Source: Pipra filicauda
Taxonomy: Eukaryota > Chordata > Aves > Passeriformes > Pipridae
Length of the DNA stretch: 64,000 nt
Reading direction: 5' to 3'
NCBI RefSeq assembly: GCF_003945595.2
Contig: NW_024104418.1
Location: 302,193-366,192, forward strand
The notes under the pieces were generated by a model. That model was not told the origin of the DNA and did not search any database. It was given only the letters and a program-made list of their open reading frames with translations. The position numbers were made by a program, and so were the translations under genes. Shown in pieces: positions 12,553 through 24,480 of this stretch. Each line of letters begins with the position of its first letter. Positions within the stretch are counted from its first letter, which is position 1.

Positions 12553-13510
12553 TTACAATTTCCTTACAATTTAAAAGTGTGACATATACAAATATTCCCC
12601 CTCGGAACTATTCCCTCATCTGCTGAACACAGTGACAGTGATGGTAGTGCTGAGAGACAACTTTTTTTGTATAGATTTTAAATGAAATAGTATCAAATGG
12701 GATTTTTATTTTGTTTTAAACCATCTTTCTCTTTGGTTCCAAGTCTTTCAGCTGCTTTAATTAATGGTTTGGCTATTTAAAAAAAAAAAAAAAAGAATTA
12801 TTTTTATACTGAAAACCAACAATGTGCAAAAAATATGATGGCTTCAACAGGACAGTTCTGAGTAAACAATTTCTGGTTTGTTCGTGTGGGTGAGCAATCC
12901 TCTAAGTTCAGTGATCAGTAAACCTCTACAGGCCAAATTTTCTCCAGATTTATAGGAAAATTCTACAAAATAACCATTTGCCATTGTGCTTACTCAAAAG
13001 GATTGTGAAATTGTGAGTTGAGCCTGGCATTTGGATGGGATGCAGCCTGGAACAAGATGCAGACAGAGGGAATTCTTGTGGGCAAGGGCTCGATGCCAAA
13101 AGCCTTATTTTAGTCTAATACAGACACATGATACAGTGTCATGTGCATGAATGGTTTAGTGCAAGTAATTCTTTGGGCCATGGGTGCTTTTGAGGGGTTT
13201 AAGGGTGAAAAGGGTGAGACAACGAGAGGGAAAATAAGTCTAGAGATGTGAACAAAGCAAATATGTCAAGCTCAGTATCTGAACTCCTTTGCATTGAGGA
13301 CATCAAGTTCTCACTGGAACAAGCAGGTGCTAAAATTTCAGGGTACAACAAATTTACATGGTCAAATGGCTTTGGAAGTTCCTCCCATAAAACCTTTCAG
13401 TAACAAAATGCAATCACAAAGTCGGAAAGGAAACCATGGTAGATTTTTCTTCATTACCTACTATAGTAGGAGTGATTCTATTAAAGAGGGTAATAAGATG
13501 CAACTTGCAA
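12553..13510. other. single-copy non-coding DNA
   Basis: Includes a 16-base poly(A) at 12779-12794. No gene seen. Confidence 0.5.
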
Positions 13511-13763
13511 GCTGAGACAGGGGAAATTTAGGTTACATATATGAAAGAAATCCTTCCCTGTGAGGGTGGTGGGGCTCTGGCACAGGTTGCTCAGAGAAGT
13601 TGTAGCTGCCCCATCCCTGGAATTGTCCAAGGCCAGGTTAGGATGGGCCTTGGAGCAACCTGGGATAGTGGAAGGCATCCCTGCCCATGGCAGAGTGGTT
13701 GGAATGAAATGGTCTTTAAGATCCCTTCCAACCCAAACCATTCTGTGATTCAATGATTCTGTA
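13511..13763 (+). mobile_element. CR1 LINE 3' fragment
   Basis: Runs from 'gggaaatttaggttacatat' through aggttgctcagagaagttgt and catggcagagtggttggaat to the tail caatgattctgtag. It is of the same 3' type as the copies at 12321 and 40481. Confidence 0.92.
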
Positions 13764-14598
13764 GAAATATTTGGGGGTTTTCTGATGCAAGTAGCAACAT
13801 TTCCTCTCTGGTTAATGTCTACGTATCACAAACACACGCTTTCTCTATTATAAAATGCTAATGAGAAACTTTGTGAGTTTTGCTTCTTTTTTAAACAGAC
13901 AAACAAACAAAATCATCATGTCTATAGCGATGTTTAATTTACGGTGGTGGAACTTCACAAACGTCTGGTTTACTTCATCATTCTTCATAAAAAGTAGTTC
14001 CAAAAAATTTATGTGGTAAACTCTAATGACAGGTACATCAGCAAGACAGCCTGTGGAACAGTGGCAAGGAAATATCTTAGATGTTAGAGGTGGGTGTCTA
14101 AACTAGGGGCTGGGAGGAAAAGCACCTCAGGAAGACAGTGAGCTGGGATGAGAAAAACCAGCTGCCTATTTCAATAACTTCACCTCGACTTTAAGTCTCA
14201 AAATTATTTTTTTAATAGATAAACTGTCTCACTCATATTTTGAAACTTCTTGAGTTCATTTTTTATCTCTCTACAGTTACCAAACCTTTTATTATCTTTC
14301 TTTCTGATCCTCCCCTCACTGTCACCTTTTTGGCATTCACTCACAGTGCTTAAAAGAGAGGAGTCCTCTTCGGTGAGAACACAATAGGATTTGATGAATC
14401 CCATGAGAAAATTGCAGAGGGGAAAGAATCAGATCCAGATGGCCTAATTTTCACAAAATGCAGGCAGATAGAATGCATTTGTATAAAATATTACTCATAA
14501 TTTTTACCCAGACGATGACAAAGCAAAAGTGTTTTTTATGGCAATTGGAACCATTTCTGGGAGGCAGAACAGAACAGGAAGGAGGCTCTGTGGGACAT
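13764..14598. other. single-copy non-coding DNA
   Basis: Nothing recognisable. The last five bases (GACAT) may be the left target-site copy of LTR A. Confidence 0.5.
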
Positions 14599-14823
14599 TG
14601 TCCTCATTTTGGCTGAGATAGAGTTAATTTTCTTCCCAATAGCTGTGCTTTGGATTCAGAACAAGGATGTTGATAGCATGTTGATGTTTTAGTTGTTCCT
14701 AAGTAGTGCTTACTCTAAGTCAAGGACATTTAGTTTTCTGTGTACTGGGAGGGAGCTTGGCCAGGACAGCTGGTCTGAACTGGCCAAATGGATATTCCAC
14801 AGCACAGAAAGTCATTCCCAATG

Positions 14824-14829
14824 TATAAA
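14824..14829 (+). promoter_or_regulatory. TATA box of LTR A
   Basis: TATAAA followed by ctgggggagt, the expected core promoter position of this LTR type. The corresponding sites in LTR B (tatgtgaag) and LTR C (tatgtgaac) are mutated. Confidence 0.6.
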
Positions 14830-14948
14830 CTGGGGGAGTTGGCCAGGGGGCCAATCACTGCTGGGGGATGGGCTGGGCATCAGTCAGCAGATGATGAACA
14901 ACCCTGGTGGGCATCACTTGTTTCTCTTTGGATTTGTTTTCCTCTCCT

Positions 14949-14993
14949 CCTCTTCTTCTTCTTCTTCTTCTTCTTCTTCTTCTTCTTCTTCTC
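14949..14993 (+). repeat. (CTT)n microsatellite inside LTR A
   Basis: About 14 units of TTC/CTT inside the 3' half of the LTR, at the same relative place where LTR C has a (TTA)n tract. Confidence 0.95.
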
Positions 14994-15112
14994 TCAACCA
15001 ATGGATTTTAATTTTTTTTTGCTCATTCTCTCATCCCACCAGGGAAGGGCAGGGGTGGGGTGACCAAGGTCCTGTGTGGTCCTTAGTTGCTGGCTGAGGT
15101 TAAACCATGACA

Positions 15113-15949
15113 GACAGCTATGGCTGGGCTGTCAGTCACATTCACAGTGTTTAAACTCTGGTGTGTTTGCATAAAAGGTCACTTGATTCAGGCCACCATC
15201 AGCGTTACAGCCTCTTCCAACCAGAACTGTGATTGCAGTGTCGGAGACAAACTCTAAATCAGAAAGTTCAACAGCCTCTTGTCCTTGAGGAAGATGATGT
15301 GATTAGTAAATTCAGGCTGAGCAGCCAAGCTGGAAGGGAGAGAATTAAATCAGAACTGACTTTCTTTAGGATAATTACCTGGTGCAATGTCAAAAATGTA
15401 ATGCAAATGAATAAATGCATCTCATTACATCTTTAAATTACTGGTTGAGTTCAAATAATGAAGTAGTTTATTTAATTTTATTAGGGTTTTGAGTGCCAGA
15501 CATAAACATTTAATCACCTGACATCAGGAAGATAACAAATAGTGAACTGTGTGATGTAACTCATTACAACATTAAATGTGAGGAAAAAGTCATTGTTGTG
15601 TCTTACAATATAGAAGAAACACTTCAAACAAGAAGCTGAAACTTGTCACCATCTACCCAACACATACATTTGGAGCATCACCAGGCTGGTCTCCAGATTA
15701 TGTAGCATCTCCTGGGACAACACTGGAGGAATAAGAAACTGAGCTGCAAAAAGTTTCTGAGGGCTGTGAGAAGTGGCATGCACTGATACACTCTTATCAA
15801 AAGGAAATCTGAGAAAGAAATTTATTAACAGTATTATTTATAATAATTTAGATAATAATTTATTATTACTTTTCTCGTGGGCAGATAGCCACAAGTACAA
15901 AACAGTTCTTTCAGTCAGGAAGGAAAATATTAGTGAGAAACAACAGCTG
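15113..15949. other. single-copy non-coding DNA
   Basis: Very AT-rich at 15828-15872 (TTATTTATAATAATT-type sequence). No gene recognised. Confidence 0.5.
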
Positions 15950-16178
15950 GAAAAGTAAAACTAGAGGTATTCCAGTTGCTGGCAGGAGATAGATTTTTAA
16001 GAGTGAAACAGGCTCCCAAAGGAGGCAGCAGATTTTCCATCTTTGGCTTTCCATAGATCAAGACTAGATGTGTTTCTGGAAGTGGTGCAGGACAAGTGGG
16101 TGAACTCTCAAGAGCTTTGTTTTGCAGGATGTCATTCTGATGGATCTGTTGGTCCCTTCTGGCCATTAACTCGGTATT
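15950..16178 (+). mobile_element. ancient CR1-type LINE 3' end
   Basis: Shows the ancestral CR1 ending rather than the young avian one: 'ttgctggcaggagatagatt', 'gagtgaaacaggctcccaaa', 'gattttccatctttggcttt', and the terminal 'ggtcccttctggccattaac'. This block order is typical of old amniote CR1 families. The copy is recognisable over more than 200 bp, although such elements are usually badly eroded in birds. No protein is encoded. Confidence 0.75.
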
Positions 16179-16560
16179 TATTAATCAGACACAAATGACT
16201 GAGTTCCCAGAGCCCAGCAATACAGAGAGCTCAGTTAAAATCTATGCTGGATCATTCTTGCTCTGTGGTTAGTTGAACTCTGTGGGCCAAAAGCAATATA
16301 TTTTCTCAGCTCACTCTTCTTTAAACACTGGAGCAGCATTTCAACATGAAGTTTCATGTTGACCTTCATGTCAACCTCGTGGCTTTTTTTTTTTTAATTA
16401 ATTTCCTATCGCTAAAGGTAATTAAGAGCTGTTTTCTGTTGAGTTATGGATGAACTTTGTCTCAGAGAGCCGGATTGTCTTTATTATTTCTATTTTGTCA
16501 ATTAGTGACTTTTAAAACAAATGCAGCTCTACATTTGCAAACAAACAAGAAAGCGTTCGC
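16179..16560. other. single-copy non-coding DNA with a small palindrome
   Basis: CAACATGAA-GT-TTCATGTTG at 16342-16361 is a perfect 9-bp-arm hairpin. It is followed by a third, imperfect copy (TTCATGTCAAC). Nothing else recognised. Confidence 0.6.
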
Positions 16561-16615
16561 ACAATCGTGGAGTGGTTTGGGTTGGAAGGAGCCTTAAAGG
16601 TCATCTAGTTCCAGC
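16561..16615 (-). mobile_element. CR1 LINE tail remnant
   Basis: About 55 bp: gtggtttgggttggaaggag followed by ccttaaaggtcatctagttcc, the reversed extreme 3' end of CR1. Confidence 0.8.
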
Positions 16616-17262
16616 ATGCTGAGGAGGAGTCCCAAGAAAATCTTGTGTAGTGCTTTGTGCAGTGAAACATTTAATTGAAAATTAAGGAATATTTTTCGAC
16701 CTTTTCCATTGTAATCAGATATTTTTTAGCAGTGAGGAGCAGATGGATAAGTCCTTTCTGGTTAGACACATACCATTTTCTCCATCAGTAACTACACTTT
16801 TCTGTCAGATATCATCACACTGTGGAAAAGATTTCCTGTGCAACTGTTGCCAGAAGGTTAAGTTTGCTAAAGAAATGCAAACTACCCACTTAATCTTTTT
16901 TTATCAGCTTCTTCCCCCCTCTAGCAGGTAAAATCCTCTTTCTCAGCAGCTGCACATCAATACTAAACCTCTGGGAATCATCTCCTGATACCTCTGCATG
17001 CTTTCCCCAAGGTGGATTAGTTATTTTTTTAAAAAAGATGTTGGAAATTAATTCACTAACCCTCCACTGTAAAATAGTTTTAGCTGCCATGTAGGCAGAG
17101 GTGTAAAATAGAGGAGCTGCTGAGTTAGGCCACTGAAAATCCCATTCACTTCTCCTCTTATTGCCCCATGTCACCCTCTCTCTACCCAAATCAAGGCCTT
17201 CACTGTTCTCCCAGGACAGTGCTGGGCTGCAGATCATTTCTCCTGGCCCAGAGTCATCTCCT
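16616..17262. other. single-copy non-coding DNA
   Basis: Nothing recognisable. Minus-strand frame 16890-17237 (115 codons) has no known motif. Confidence 0.45.
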
Positions 17263-17515
17263 TGGGACAGGACAAGAGGAAACTACCTCGAGTTACATCT
17301 GGGGAGGTTTAGATTGATATTGGGAAAAATGCTTTTTGTGGAAAGGGTTGTCAAGCCCTGGAATAGGACAGTGGTGGAGTCACCATCCCCAGAAGCACTG
17401 AAAAAAACCTGAAAATATGGCTCTTGAGGGCCTGACTTAGTGGTGAAAAAAGTGGTGGTGCTGGGTGCTTGATGATCTCAGAAGTCTTTTCCAACCTTAA
17501 TGATTCTGTGATTCC
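17263..17515 (+). mobile_element. CR1 LINE 3' fragment, second 3'-end type
   Basis: Opens gggacaggacaagaggaaac, then 'ggggaggtttagattgatat', 'gtggtggagtcaccatcccc' and 'tgatgatctcagaagtcttt', ending tgattctgtgattcc. The 'gatctcagaggtcttttcca' type of end differs from the copies ending 'ggtcccttccaacccaaacc'. Confidence 0.9.
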
Positions 17516-18985
17516 TTGAGATGCCCAGTTGCTGGATTGCTCCAGCACTGGAAGGTGAGTGCAAGGTGCTGTTGTCCTGCCAACACAACAAACTGCTGGA
17601 AACATGGCTCTGCAGAAGCCACACTTCCTAAAAGTGGCCACAGAGAAGGGTGGTTGGTCTGTGGTGTACAGCAGTTGTGTTCACAGTGACGTGAGAATTA
17701 AAACAGGGCAGTCGGCTAATCAGAAACTGCTTTTCCTTGGGAACCCTTTCTTTATGTTGAATGTGCTCTGCATTTATTTCATTTTACTTTTTAAATGTTT
17801 TTGTTTGAAATAAGGGATTTCAGTCACAAAATTCAGTGGACGCAGCAGGGAACCTATGAAGATATTCTGCTTTCTCTGTCCTATTTTACTAATTTCAGAA
17901 TCCCTTGCCAAGCAGGTGTCTTTAAAGATTATTTTATTTTTAACATAAAGGTGGTTGCACAGAAAAGCAGAGGATATTATTCCTTAACAAGACTTTCCTC
18001 TAGTCCCCTCCTGATAATGACTCTGAGACTGAAGGTAATTCAGGCTGACAGGTTCCTCACTGCTTGTAGTACAGCAGAGAAATAGCACAAGGCTCCTTAA
18101 ATGTAAAGTGATGAAAGCCATGACTACTTCAGAAACACAGCAGAGGAACATGATGGTACTTTGAGCAGAATCTATTTCTTGAAATAATCTGACTCCAGCA
18201 AGTGGATAAAAGTTTGTGTCGTTTCTGTTGCAGAATTTCATCCTATCATGTATAAGACTCTTGAGAGTTTTATTCCTGGAAAGTTCGTCTGTGACTGAAA
18301 GACTTGAGAGAGAGGGATTAAAAAAAAAAATCCCCCAAAACCTCTGAGCCAAAGATGTGGTATACAATTTAAATAAATTTTCAGAGAGGATCACATTTAG
18401 ATGCATTTCACAGAGATGTATTTATTTTTTTTGAATAACCACATTACTCAAAGCACTTTAGCAACAGGCAGGAGGGAACTGCCTCAAGGATAAACAGAAG
18501 ACATTGAAAATGGTTATTATAACCTTGCAATGCATTTGGTAGACTGTAAAAATAATAATAAAGCTAAGATAAATGAAATATAAAGCAAAACTGCTGTGAA
18601 ATAAAATCTGAATATCTCAGGCTACACCCTGCAGTCTCTACTTTGGGAAAAAGACAGTGTGTGGCTGATTGAAATAATGGTTTCACTGAGTGAAAGGCTA
18701 ATGTCCAAATTCACTTTCTGTACTTGTTTTCTTTGCTAAAGGATTACCTAAGGTGTTCCTGGCTGTGGTGGGGAGAGTGGTCCATCCTCACATATCTTCT
18801 TTCATTCCCCTGATCAAGAACAAACACAGCAATACTTTGTGGCTGGGCCGCCCCTGTGAGCTGTGGGTGGTGCCCACACTACTGAAAGGTGTGACTTTAT
18901 GTCTGATGTGCCTGATGGGGGCCCAAAACCAGCCCCAGAGAGGTGGGATGTCCCTGAACATCTCCCATGCAGGCAGATTCAAGGA
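17516..18985. other. single-copy non-coding DNA, 1.5 kb
   Basis: No gene recognised. The minus-strand frame 17984-18406 (140 codons) is the longest outside repeats here, but it has no domain I know. The five bases AAGGA just before LTR B may be its left target-site copy. Confidence 0.5.
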
Positions 18986-19300
18986 TGTGCTGGTTTGGGC
19001 TGAGGTAGAGTTGGTTTTCTCCACAGTGGCTGGTGTTGGGCTGTATTTTGGATTTGTGCTGAGCACAGGCTTGATAATATGGAGATGGTTTAGTTATTGC
19101 TGAGCTTACACAGAGCCAAGGCCTTTTCTGCTTCTTGTACTGCCACGCTGGGGAGGAGGCTGGGGGTACATGGGAGGTTGGGAGGGGACACAGCTGGGAC
19201 AGGTGACCCAAACTGACCAAAGGGACGTTCCATACCATATGGCATCATGCTCAGTATGTGAAGTGGGGGGAAGAAGGACAAAGCAGGGGCATTTGGAGTG
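18986..19300 (+). mobile_element. solo LTR B, 5' part (avian ERVL-like), interrupted
   Basis: Starts TGTGCTGGTTTGGGCTGAGG and follows the LTR through 'ggccttttctgcttcttgta', 'gggaggggacacagctggga' and 'ttccataccatatggcatca'. It stops after gcatttggagtg. The LTR continues at 19849 after a foreign block of about 550 bp. The TATA region reads tatgtgaag and is damaged. Confidence 0.85.
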
Positions 19301-19850
19301 TTTGTGCCACTGAAAAATGGTAAATAAACTAAACAAACTCTCCGACCAATTTACTGGGTTAGAAAGCTGACATTACCAACAGTGCTGGATGCATGGGAAT
19401 TGCTCCTCAAAGCCTCATCCCCACCAACCTAACAGACCAGGTTATATTCAAAAAACTAATGTGCAGTCATCACATTTTTGTTGCATGTTAATTACATTTC
19501 CTGAAAATATGCATATATGCTAACTATTTCCATGGACTTATTTGAATATGGTTCCAGATCTTCTAATGAAGAATGATTTGAGAGTATCTTAAATATGTGT
19601 TCAGGTCATAATGTACTTCTTTGATCATTCTTTGCTCTGACACACAATCCTTGTTCTCAAAACCAAGGTATCTGCTAGTACGTATTAATCACTGACACAG
19701 GGAAATAAGGAAGCAGTAGCTGGCTCAAGACTGTTAGTTACAGATGTGGAGATCAAATACAGTTGCAGCAAGGTTGAAAGAATTTTCCAAATCTTCCTCC
19801 ACTGCTGCATAGACTCATTTTTATTAAAAAAATATGACTTACTTGGTAAC
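19301..19850. mobile_element. unidentified insertion inside LTR B
   Basis: About 550 bp that do not belong to the LTR. It lies between near-identical copies of CATTTGGAGTG (19290-19300) and CATTTGGACTG (19850-19860), ten of eleven bases equal, as expected of a target-site duplication. The inserted sequence is AT-rich and has no CR1 tail, no poly(A) tail beyond attaaaaaaat near its right end, and no terminal inverted repeat that I can see. It is unrecognised; it may be a short non-LTR insertion or a captured genomic fragment. Confidence 0.55.
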
Positions 19851-20141
19851 ATTTGGACTGATGCTGTTTGTCTTCCCAAGTAACTATTACACGTGATGGG
19901 ACTCTGCTCTCCTGGAGATGGCTGAACACCTGCTTGCTCATGGGAAGCAGTGAATTAATTCCTGGTAACTGGTTTGCTTTGCTTGCATTCATGGCTTTTA
20001 CTTTCCCTATTAAACTGACTTTATCTCAGCCCCCGAGTTTTCCAGCTTTTACACTTCCAATTCTCTCCCCAGTCCCGCTGGTGGGGAAGTGAGTGAGTGG
20101 CTGTGTGGGGCTTGATTGCAGCCTGGGGTTAAACCATGACA
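19849..20141 (+). mobile_element. solo LTR B, 3' part
   Basis: Resumes with tgtttgtcttcccaagtaac, 'gagatggctgaacacctgct', 'ccctattaaactgactttat' and ends ggggttaaaccatgaca. With the insertion removed the LTR is about 600 bp, a normal size for this group. The right flank AAAGG resembles the left flank AAGGA. Confidence 0.85.
20009..20014 (+). promoter_or_regulatory. polyadenylation signal of LTR B
   Basis: ATTAAA within ccctattaaactgacttta, the usual place in this LTR. The signal is intact although the TATA box is damaged. Confidence 0.55.
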
Positions 20142-23100
20142 AAAGGTGATGCTAACACAGGATACAGTGTTGGATGAGACTCTTTAATTGTTGCTCAAAT
20201 TATTTTCCACCTCGTGAAAGCTTTTTCCACCACGGTCACATGAATGTCACCATAGCTTCTACCACTGACGTCATTTCAACTTCTACAAGGAGTGGTTTAT
20301 AGAAGACATCAGGTTCAGGGATATATTTGCTTACAAAGGTGTGCCCAAGTCACTGTTGCTTCATTGCATGCTCAGCTCCAGTGCCATAACATGTTGATAA
20401 CATACTATTCTCTCCCTGTGGTAAGAAATTCCTACGACTCCAAGGTAAAACACCTACCTGGGACAACATCATTCCCTCTCAACCTTGACAGAACATTTAG
20501 GTAGCATGCAGAGATTGCGTGTAATGGTCACAAAAAGAAGTATTTTCAACCTCTAAAGATTTATTTCATTGATCTTTTTCAACATTTACCACCTTTCTCA
20601 GAGATTTTACTGCACCTCTCAATCAGAATCCGGGACTGTAAAGATGATTGACAAGTGGAAGGATCTGCCACAAGGTTCTGCAAGGCCTGGGAAAAATAAT
20701 ACAGCACCCAAAACTGCTCCCATACGTGATGCTTTTTTTTCTGGCATGTTTCTTGACCTGAATAATGTCTTGTCCCCGAGGTGATAGACATTCATGTGAG
20801 AAAAGCTACATCTCCCCAGAAGAAAGTGTATTAGCATTGTATCCATGAAGAGTGTTGAAGCAAAAGATATTTTAACAAAATAGCTGAACAAGACAGCAAT
20901 TAGTTTCCTTCCCTTCTTCAAGGGCTTGTTATATAAATCCCATGAGGTTTTTGCGTTTACCTACTTTGTTACAGACCATTTTACCACATTTAGAGTGGCC
21001 TTCAAGGCATTTTTAGAAAGCTATTACTCAATGTCAGGCTTGCAGAGATATTGCAGACACTGAGCATCAAGCACCCACAATGAAGATTGCAGCAAATAGG
21101 GCTGAACTCTTGGAAGATACAAAGAGGGAGCATTAGCAGTGGGAAAGCTGCCAAGCCTCTCAGAGGAGCAGAAGTAATTCTTTCATCATTGTTGTTGCTG
21201 ATTCTCAAGTCAGGCTGTGTTTATAATAAACAGGGGAGTTGATTTATGAGAAATCCAAAGGGTTATTTTACTGTGCAGTCTCTGAGCTTGAACTTGTAAA
21301 ATACAACCAACCAACAGGACTGTGGGAATTATCCTACTGGGGTTATTACACCTTCATCTTCCTGTAAAGGAACTCCCTTTCAGTACCTCTTTTCCCTCTC
21401 TAATGCACCCTTCTCTTTGAATTTAGGAGAATCTTGGTGAATAACATCAACATATATAAATTGCCAGACGTCCCTCTTGATAGGTAACTGAGTATTTGGG
21501 GGGAAACAGTGAAGGTGTCATTACCATATGTCAGGGCCAAATCTGAAGCGATGTAGGTTTAGTGCCATGTGTTTTAGCAGTCCTTCAATGCTTTCTAGGC
21601 TCTATTTTTTAATATATCTGAGCCCTTATTTCCACTCCTGTCAAAAAGGAAAGCACGAACCATTTACATCATTTAGAATTTCTCTTCAGAAATCGAAAAA
21701 TGGGTGTTTTCAAACTCTCTGTGGAAAGGCTAAAAAAGCAGAGGAGGTTGTTCAACAAAAATTAAATGAGGACTCCAAATCCGTGCAGTTACTGGTGCCT
21801 TGGTTCCAGCTCCTGCCAAGTCTAAGCAAGAAAACCTGAGTAGCAGGAGGTTTGGATGAGATGAACGCACTGAGGGGTTGGAGACAGGGCTCCTGCCTCT
21901 GCTTTGGAGAAGGTGGAATTACCAGCTCTCTTCCACACATCAGGGTCTGTCTTCAGACCTCCCAGTTAGATCCCCAAAAGAGCTGTCAGAAACTCAGGTT
22001 GTTCTGAAACTTTCAGTTTTGCACCACAGGTGTGATGCAAATGTTTCACGTTTGATTCAGATTTCTTATCAGAAAGAATTTCTAACTGCAAATACTTATC
22101 AAATAATATTTCTCAAATATTTCTCAAATATATATTGATAATTTTTATCAAATAAATATTGCACCTATCATATATTATTCCTTATATAATGTGTTGTGTT
22201 TGTTAGGTAAAAGTTGCCAGGGAGCAGCCGAATAGCTGAGTTGTTTCCATGGGTATTTCTTTCCAACCACATCAGTGCATTGGAAAGCTCAGAACAAAAA
22301 CTTGAAAGTTGAAATAAGCATAGTTTTTTTCCAGAATGAACCCGTTCAATTTGCTTTTCTCTTCAGAAAGCACTGAATCCATCATCCAGGTAAAGTTTCT
22401 GGGAATACAGACTTTACACTGTGAATAAAAATGTGAATAAATCTGCAGAACTGGTTCATGGGCAGAAGTGCTTGCACACTAAAACTGGGTGACTTTAGCT
22501 GTGTGATGAACTTTATTTTTGTTCTCTTGTGATTCAGGAGCAGTTGCTTTCATTAAGCCCAAATATTGCTCTGAGAACCAAATGGCAGCTAGTGGGCCTT
22601 CTCATCAGATTTCAACACCAGCCAAGCCAAGCTCATAACAGGAGGAAGGAGCTCATAACACCTTCCTCCCTCACTCCCTAGGTCTGGTCACAGTATTTTT
22701 AATATGCTACATTTCAATAAACAGGCTCCTGCGTGTCCCACATCCACCTAATTCCTGTAGTCACCGCAAACCCTCTGTTAAGTGCAAACTAATTGTTTGC
22801 ACTCACTGTGGAGTGAGGTGTGTAACCCTTTCCAAGTGACTTTGCAGGACATTTATTTGCCTAACAAAGGCATTTGGCTGCACTGAGATATTGGCCTTGC
22901 TGTTCCTTCCCACTCTTCCTCTGCAGCACAGCTGGGACCAGGGAGATGTGATCCGATCCCATATGTGATTCTGAGTGCAAACTCCCAAACAAGCTCTAAT
23001 GCAACCCAATTAGGTGAGGTGGGAAACCAGAGCAAGGATCTTGATTAGCATTTACATGCATTAGCATTTACAGTAGACCAGACGAAGGAATAAGCTGTTC

Positions 23101-23375
23101 CCAAAATAAGCAAGTGGCGCGCGTGGCACATGTAAAACAGCGCAGGGGATTAAAATCTTGCAGCTTCGTTGCCAGTGTCTACCTGTTAAAATTCAGCTCC
23201 CAAGCTCTCCTGCTCCATCCTCCGTCACACCATGGTATTGTATGTGCTTCCTCCTTGCTGCAAAGACAACTGTGATAATGTTTTGGCTACCTCTTCACCG
23301 GCTTCAGTGGAGCTAGATTGTTTTACAAAAAGCTGGAATATATTAGGATGTGGTTTCTATTATTATTCATACAAC
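20142..23375. other. single-copy non-coding DNA, 3.2 kb
   Basis: No gene recognised. AT-rich with repeated TTTCTCAAATAT words at about 22105-22135. Around 23040-23150 the word TTAGCATTTACA occurs twice and a CpG cluster (ggcgcgcgtgg) appears. Confidence 0.5.
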
Positions 23376-23413
23376 CGTAGAATCATAGGGTTGGAAGGGA
23401 CCTGAAAGACCAC
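23376..23413 (-). mobile_element. CR1 LINE tail remnant
   Basis: About 38 bp: gtagaatcatagggttggaa then gggacctgaaagaccac, the last bases of a CR1 3' end in reverse. Confidence 0.65.
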
Positions 23414-24234
23414 AAAATGTGCTTGTACCATGTTTCTTCTCCTAGAGACAGTAGAGAAATCACCAATATTTCATCTCTGGTGAGATTTTCAAACTCATGT
23501 CTGCTAGGAAGGGTGAGGGACCCTGGGTCACTGTGGGTCACCTCAGTTCATTTGGATTCTGAAAAAGACATTTTATTTGCAAGTGGGAGTGAAGTTTGAG
23601 CCTTGATATTCTCAAACTGATGAATCACAGACAAGTTCTGAGTATCTGCAGTTTCCATGTTACTCTCATTATCAGATGCCCATTTATATTTAACAGCATA
23701 GAATATTAGAATTCCAGTGAAATGAGCGCAGAAAAGCACTATAAAGGAGTCTAGAAGACTTACAGTGAGGTAGAAATATCTGGGGCACTATTTTCTATTC
23801 AGTTTTATTTTCCTCTTATTTCTGAGAAAGAGTCATGTAAAATAGCTTATTTACTCAGGAAGGTAACTGAATGTGCTGGTCATGTAGCTTGATGAGGACT
23901 CTTTTGTGGAAAAAAGAACATATTTATTGATAAATTGACCAGCTAATCTTTTTTTTTTTTTTTTTTATGGAGCTTCTTCACATGTTCTGCTGGCCAGGTT
24001 GCAATCTCACTTCTAAAAGCTGTGCTTTTCCTCTGCTGGTGAGTCAATTTGTAATAGTTACAAAATCACAGCTTCCAGCTACCAGCTGTGAAAATGTTAT
24101 GAACAACTTAAAAAAAAAATTATAAAAATCCAGCTGCTTCATTTTAAATTTTCTCTCTGTATCCTTACCCTCCCAGAATGAATAAAACAACTGAAGTGCA
24201 AAGTCTCTGTGGACTCCAGAGGACATGCATACTT
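23414..24234. other. single-copy non-coding DNA
   Basis: Includes an 18-base poly(T) at 23949-23966. Nothing else recognised. Confidence 0.5.
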
Positions 24235-24480
24235 CCAAGTTGCACCAGGGGAGGTTTAGACTGGATATTATGGAAAGTTTCTTCATGGAAAGTGTTGTCC
24301 AGCCCTGGCACAGCTGCCCAGGGCAGTGATGGAGTCCCCATTCCTGGAGGGATTTAAAAGCTGAGTAGATGTGGCACCTGAGGACATGGGTTAGTGGTGG
24401 CCTTGGCAGTGCTGAGGGAATAGTTGGACTTGATGATCTCAGAGGGCTTTTCCCATCTTAATGATTCCCTTATTCTGTGA
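24235..24480 (+). mobile_element. CR1 LINE 3' fragment, second 3'-end type
   Basis: Runs 'ttgcaccaggggaggtttag', 'ggcagtgatggagtccccat', 'gttagtggtggccttggcag', 'gacttgatgatctcagaggg' and ends ttattctgtga. It matches the copy at 17263 block by block. Confidence 0.9.

Larger units (their letters stand above)
14599..15112 (+). mobile_element. solo LTR A, avian ERVL-like endogenous retrovirus
   Basis: Starts TGTCCTCATTTTGGCTGAGA and ends GGTTAAACCATGACA, the terminal TG...CA form of this LTR group. A TATAAA box lies at 14824 in the usual position before ctgggggagttggccagggg. The flanks GACAT (left) and GACAG (right) agree at four of five bases, fitting the 5-bp target duplication of ERVL-type elements. 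There is no internal region, so the provirus collapsed to one LTR by recombination. The usual ATTAAA polyadenylation region is replaced by a (CTT)n tract and decayed sequence. A plus-strand open frame with a serine run here is only that microsatellite translated. Confidence 0.85.

Noticed and set aside
14693..15097. 134-codon frame with a serine run
   Set aside because: It lies inside solo LTR A and the serine run is the (CTT)n microsatellite.
17984..18406. 140-codon frame on the minus strand
   Set aside because: No recognised domain, no clear exon borders and no visible codon bias; this length is expected by chance in 64 kb.
19303..19850. Nested LTR with TG...CA ends inside LTR B
   Set aside because: The TG/CA ends are not flanked by matching target repeats; the 11-bp repeats fit other borders better.
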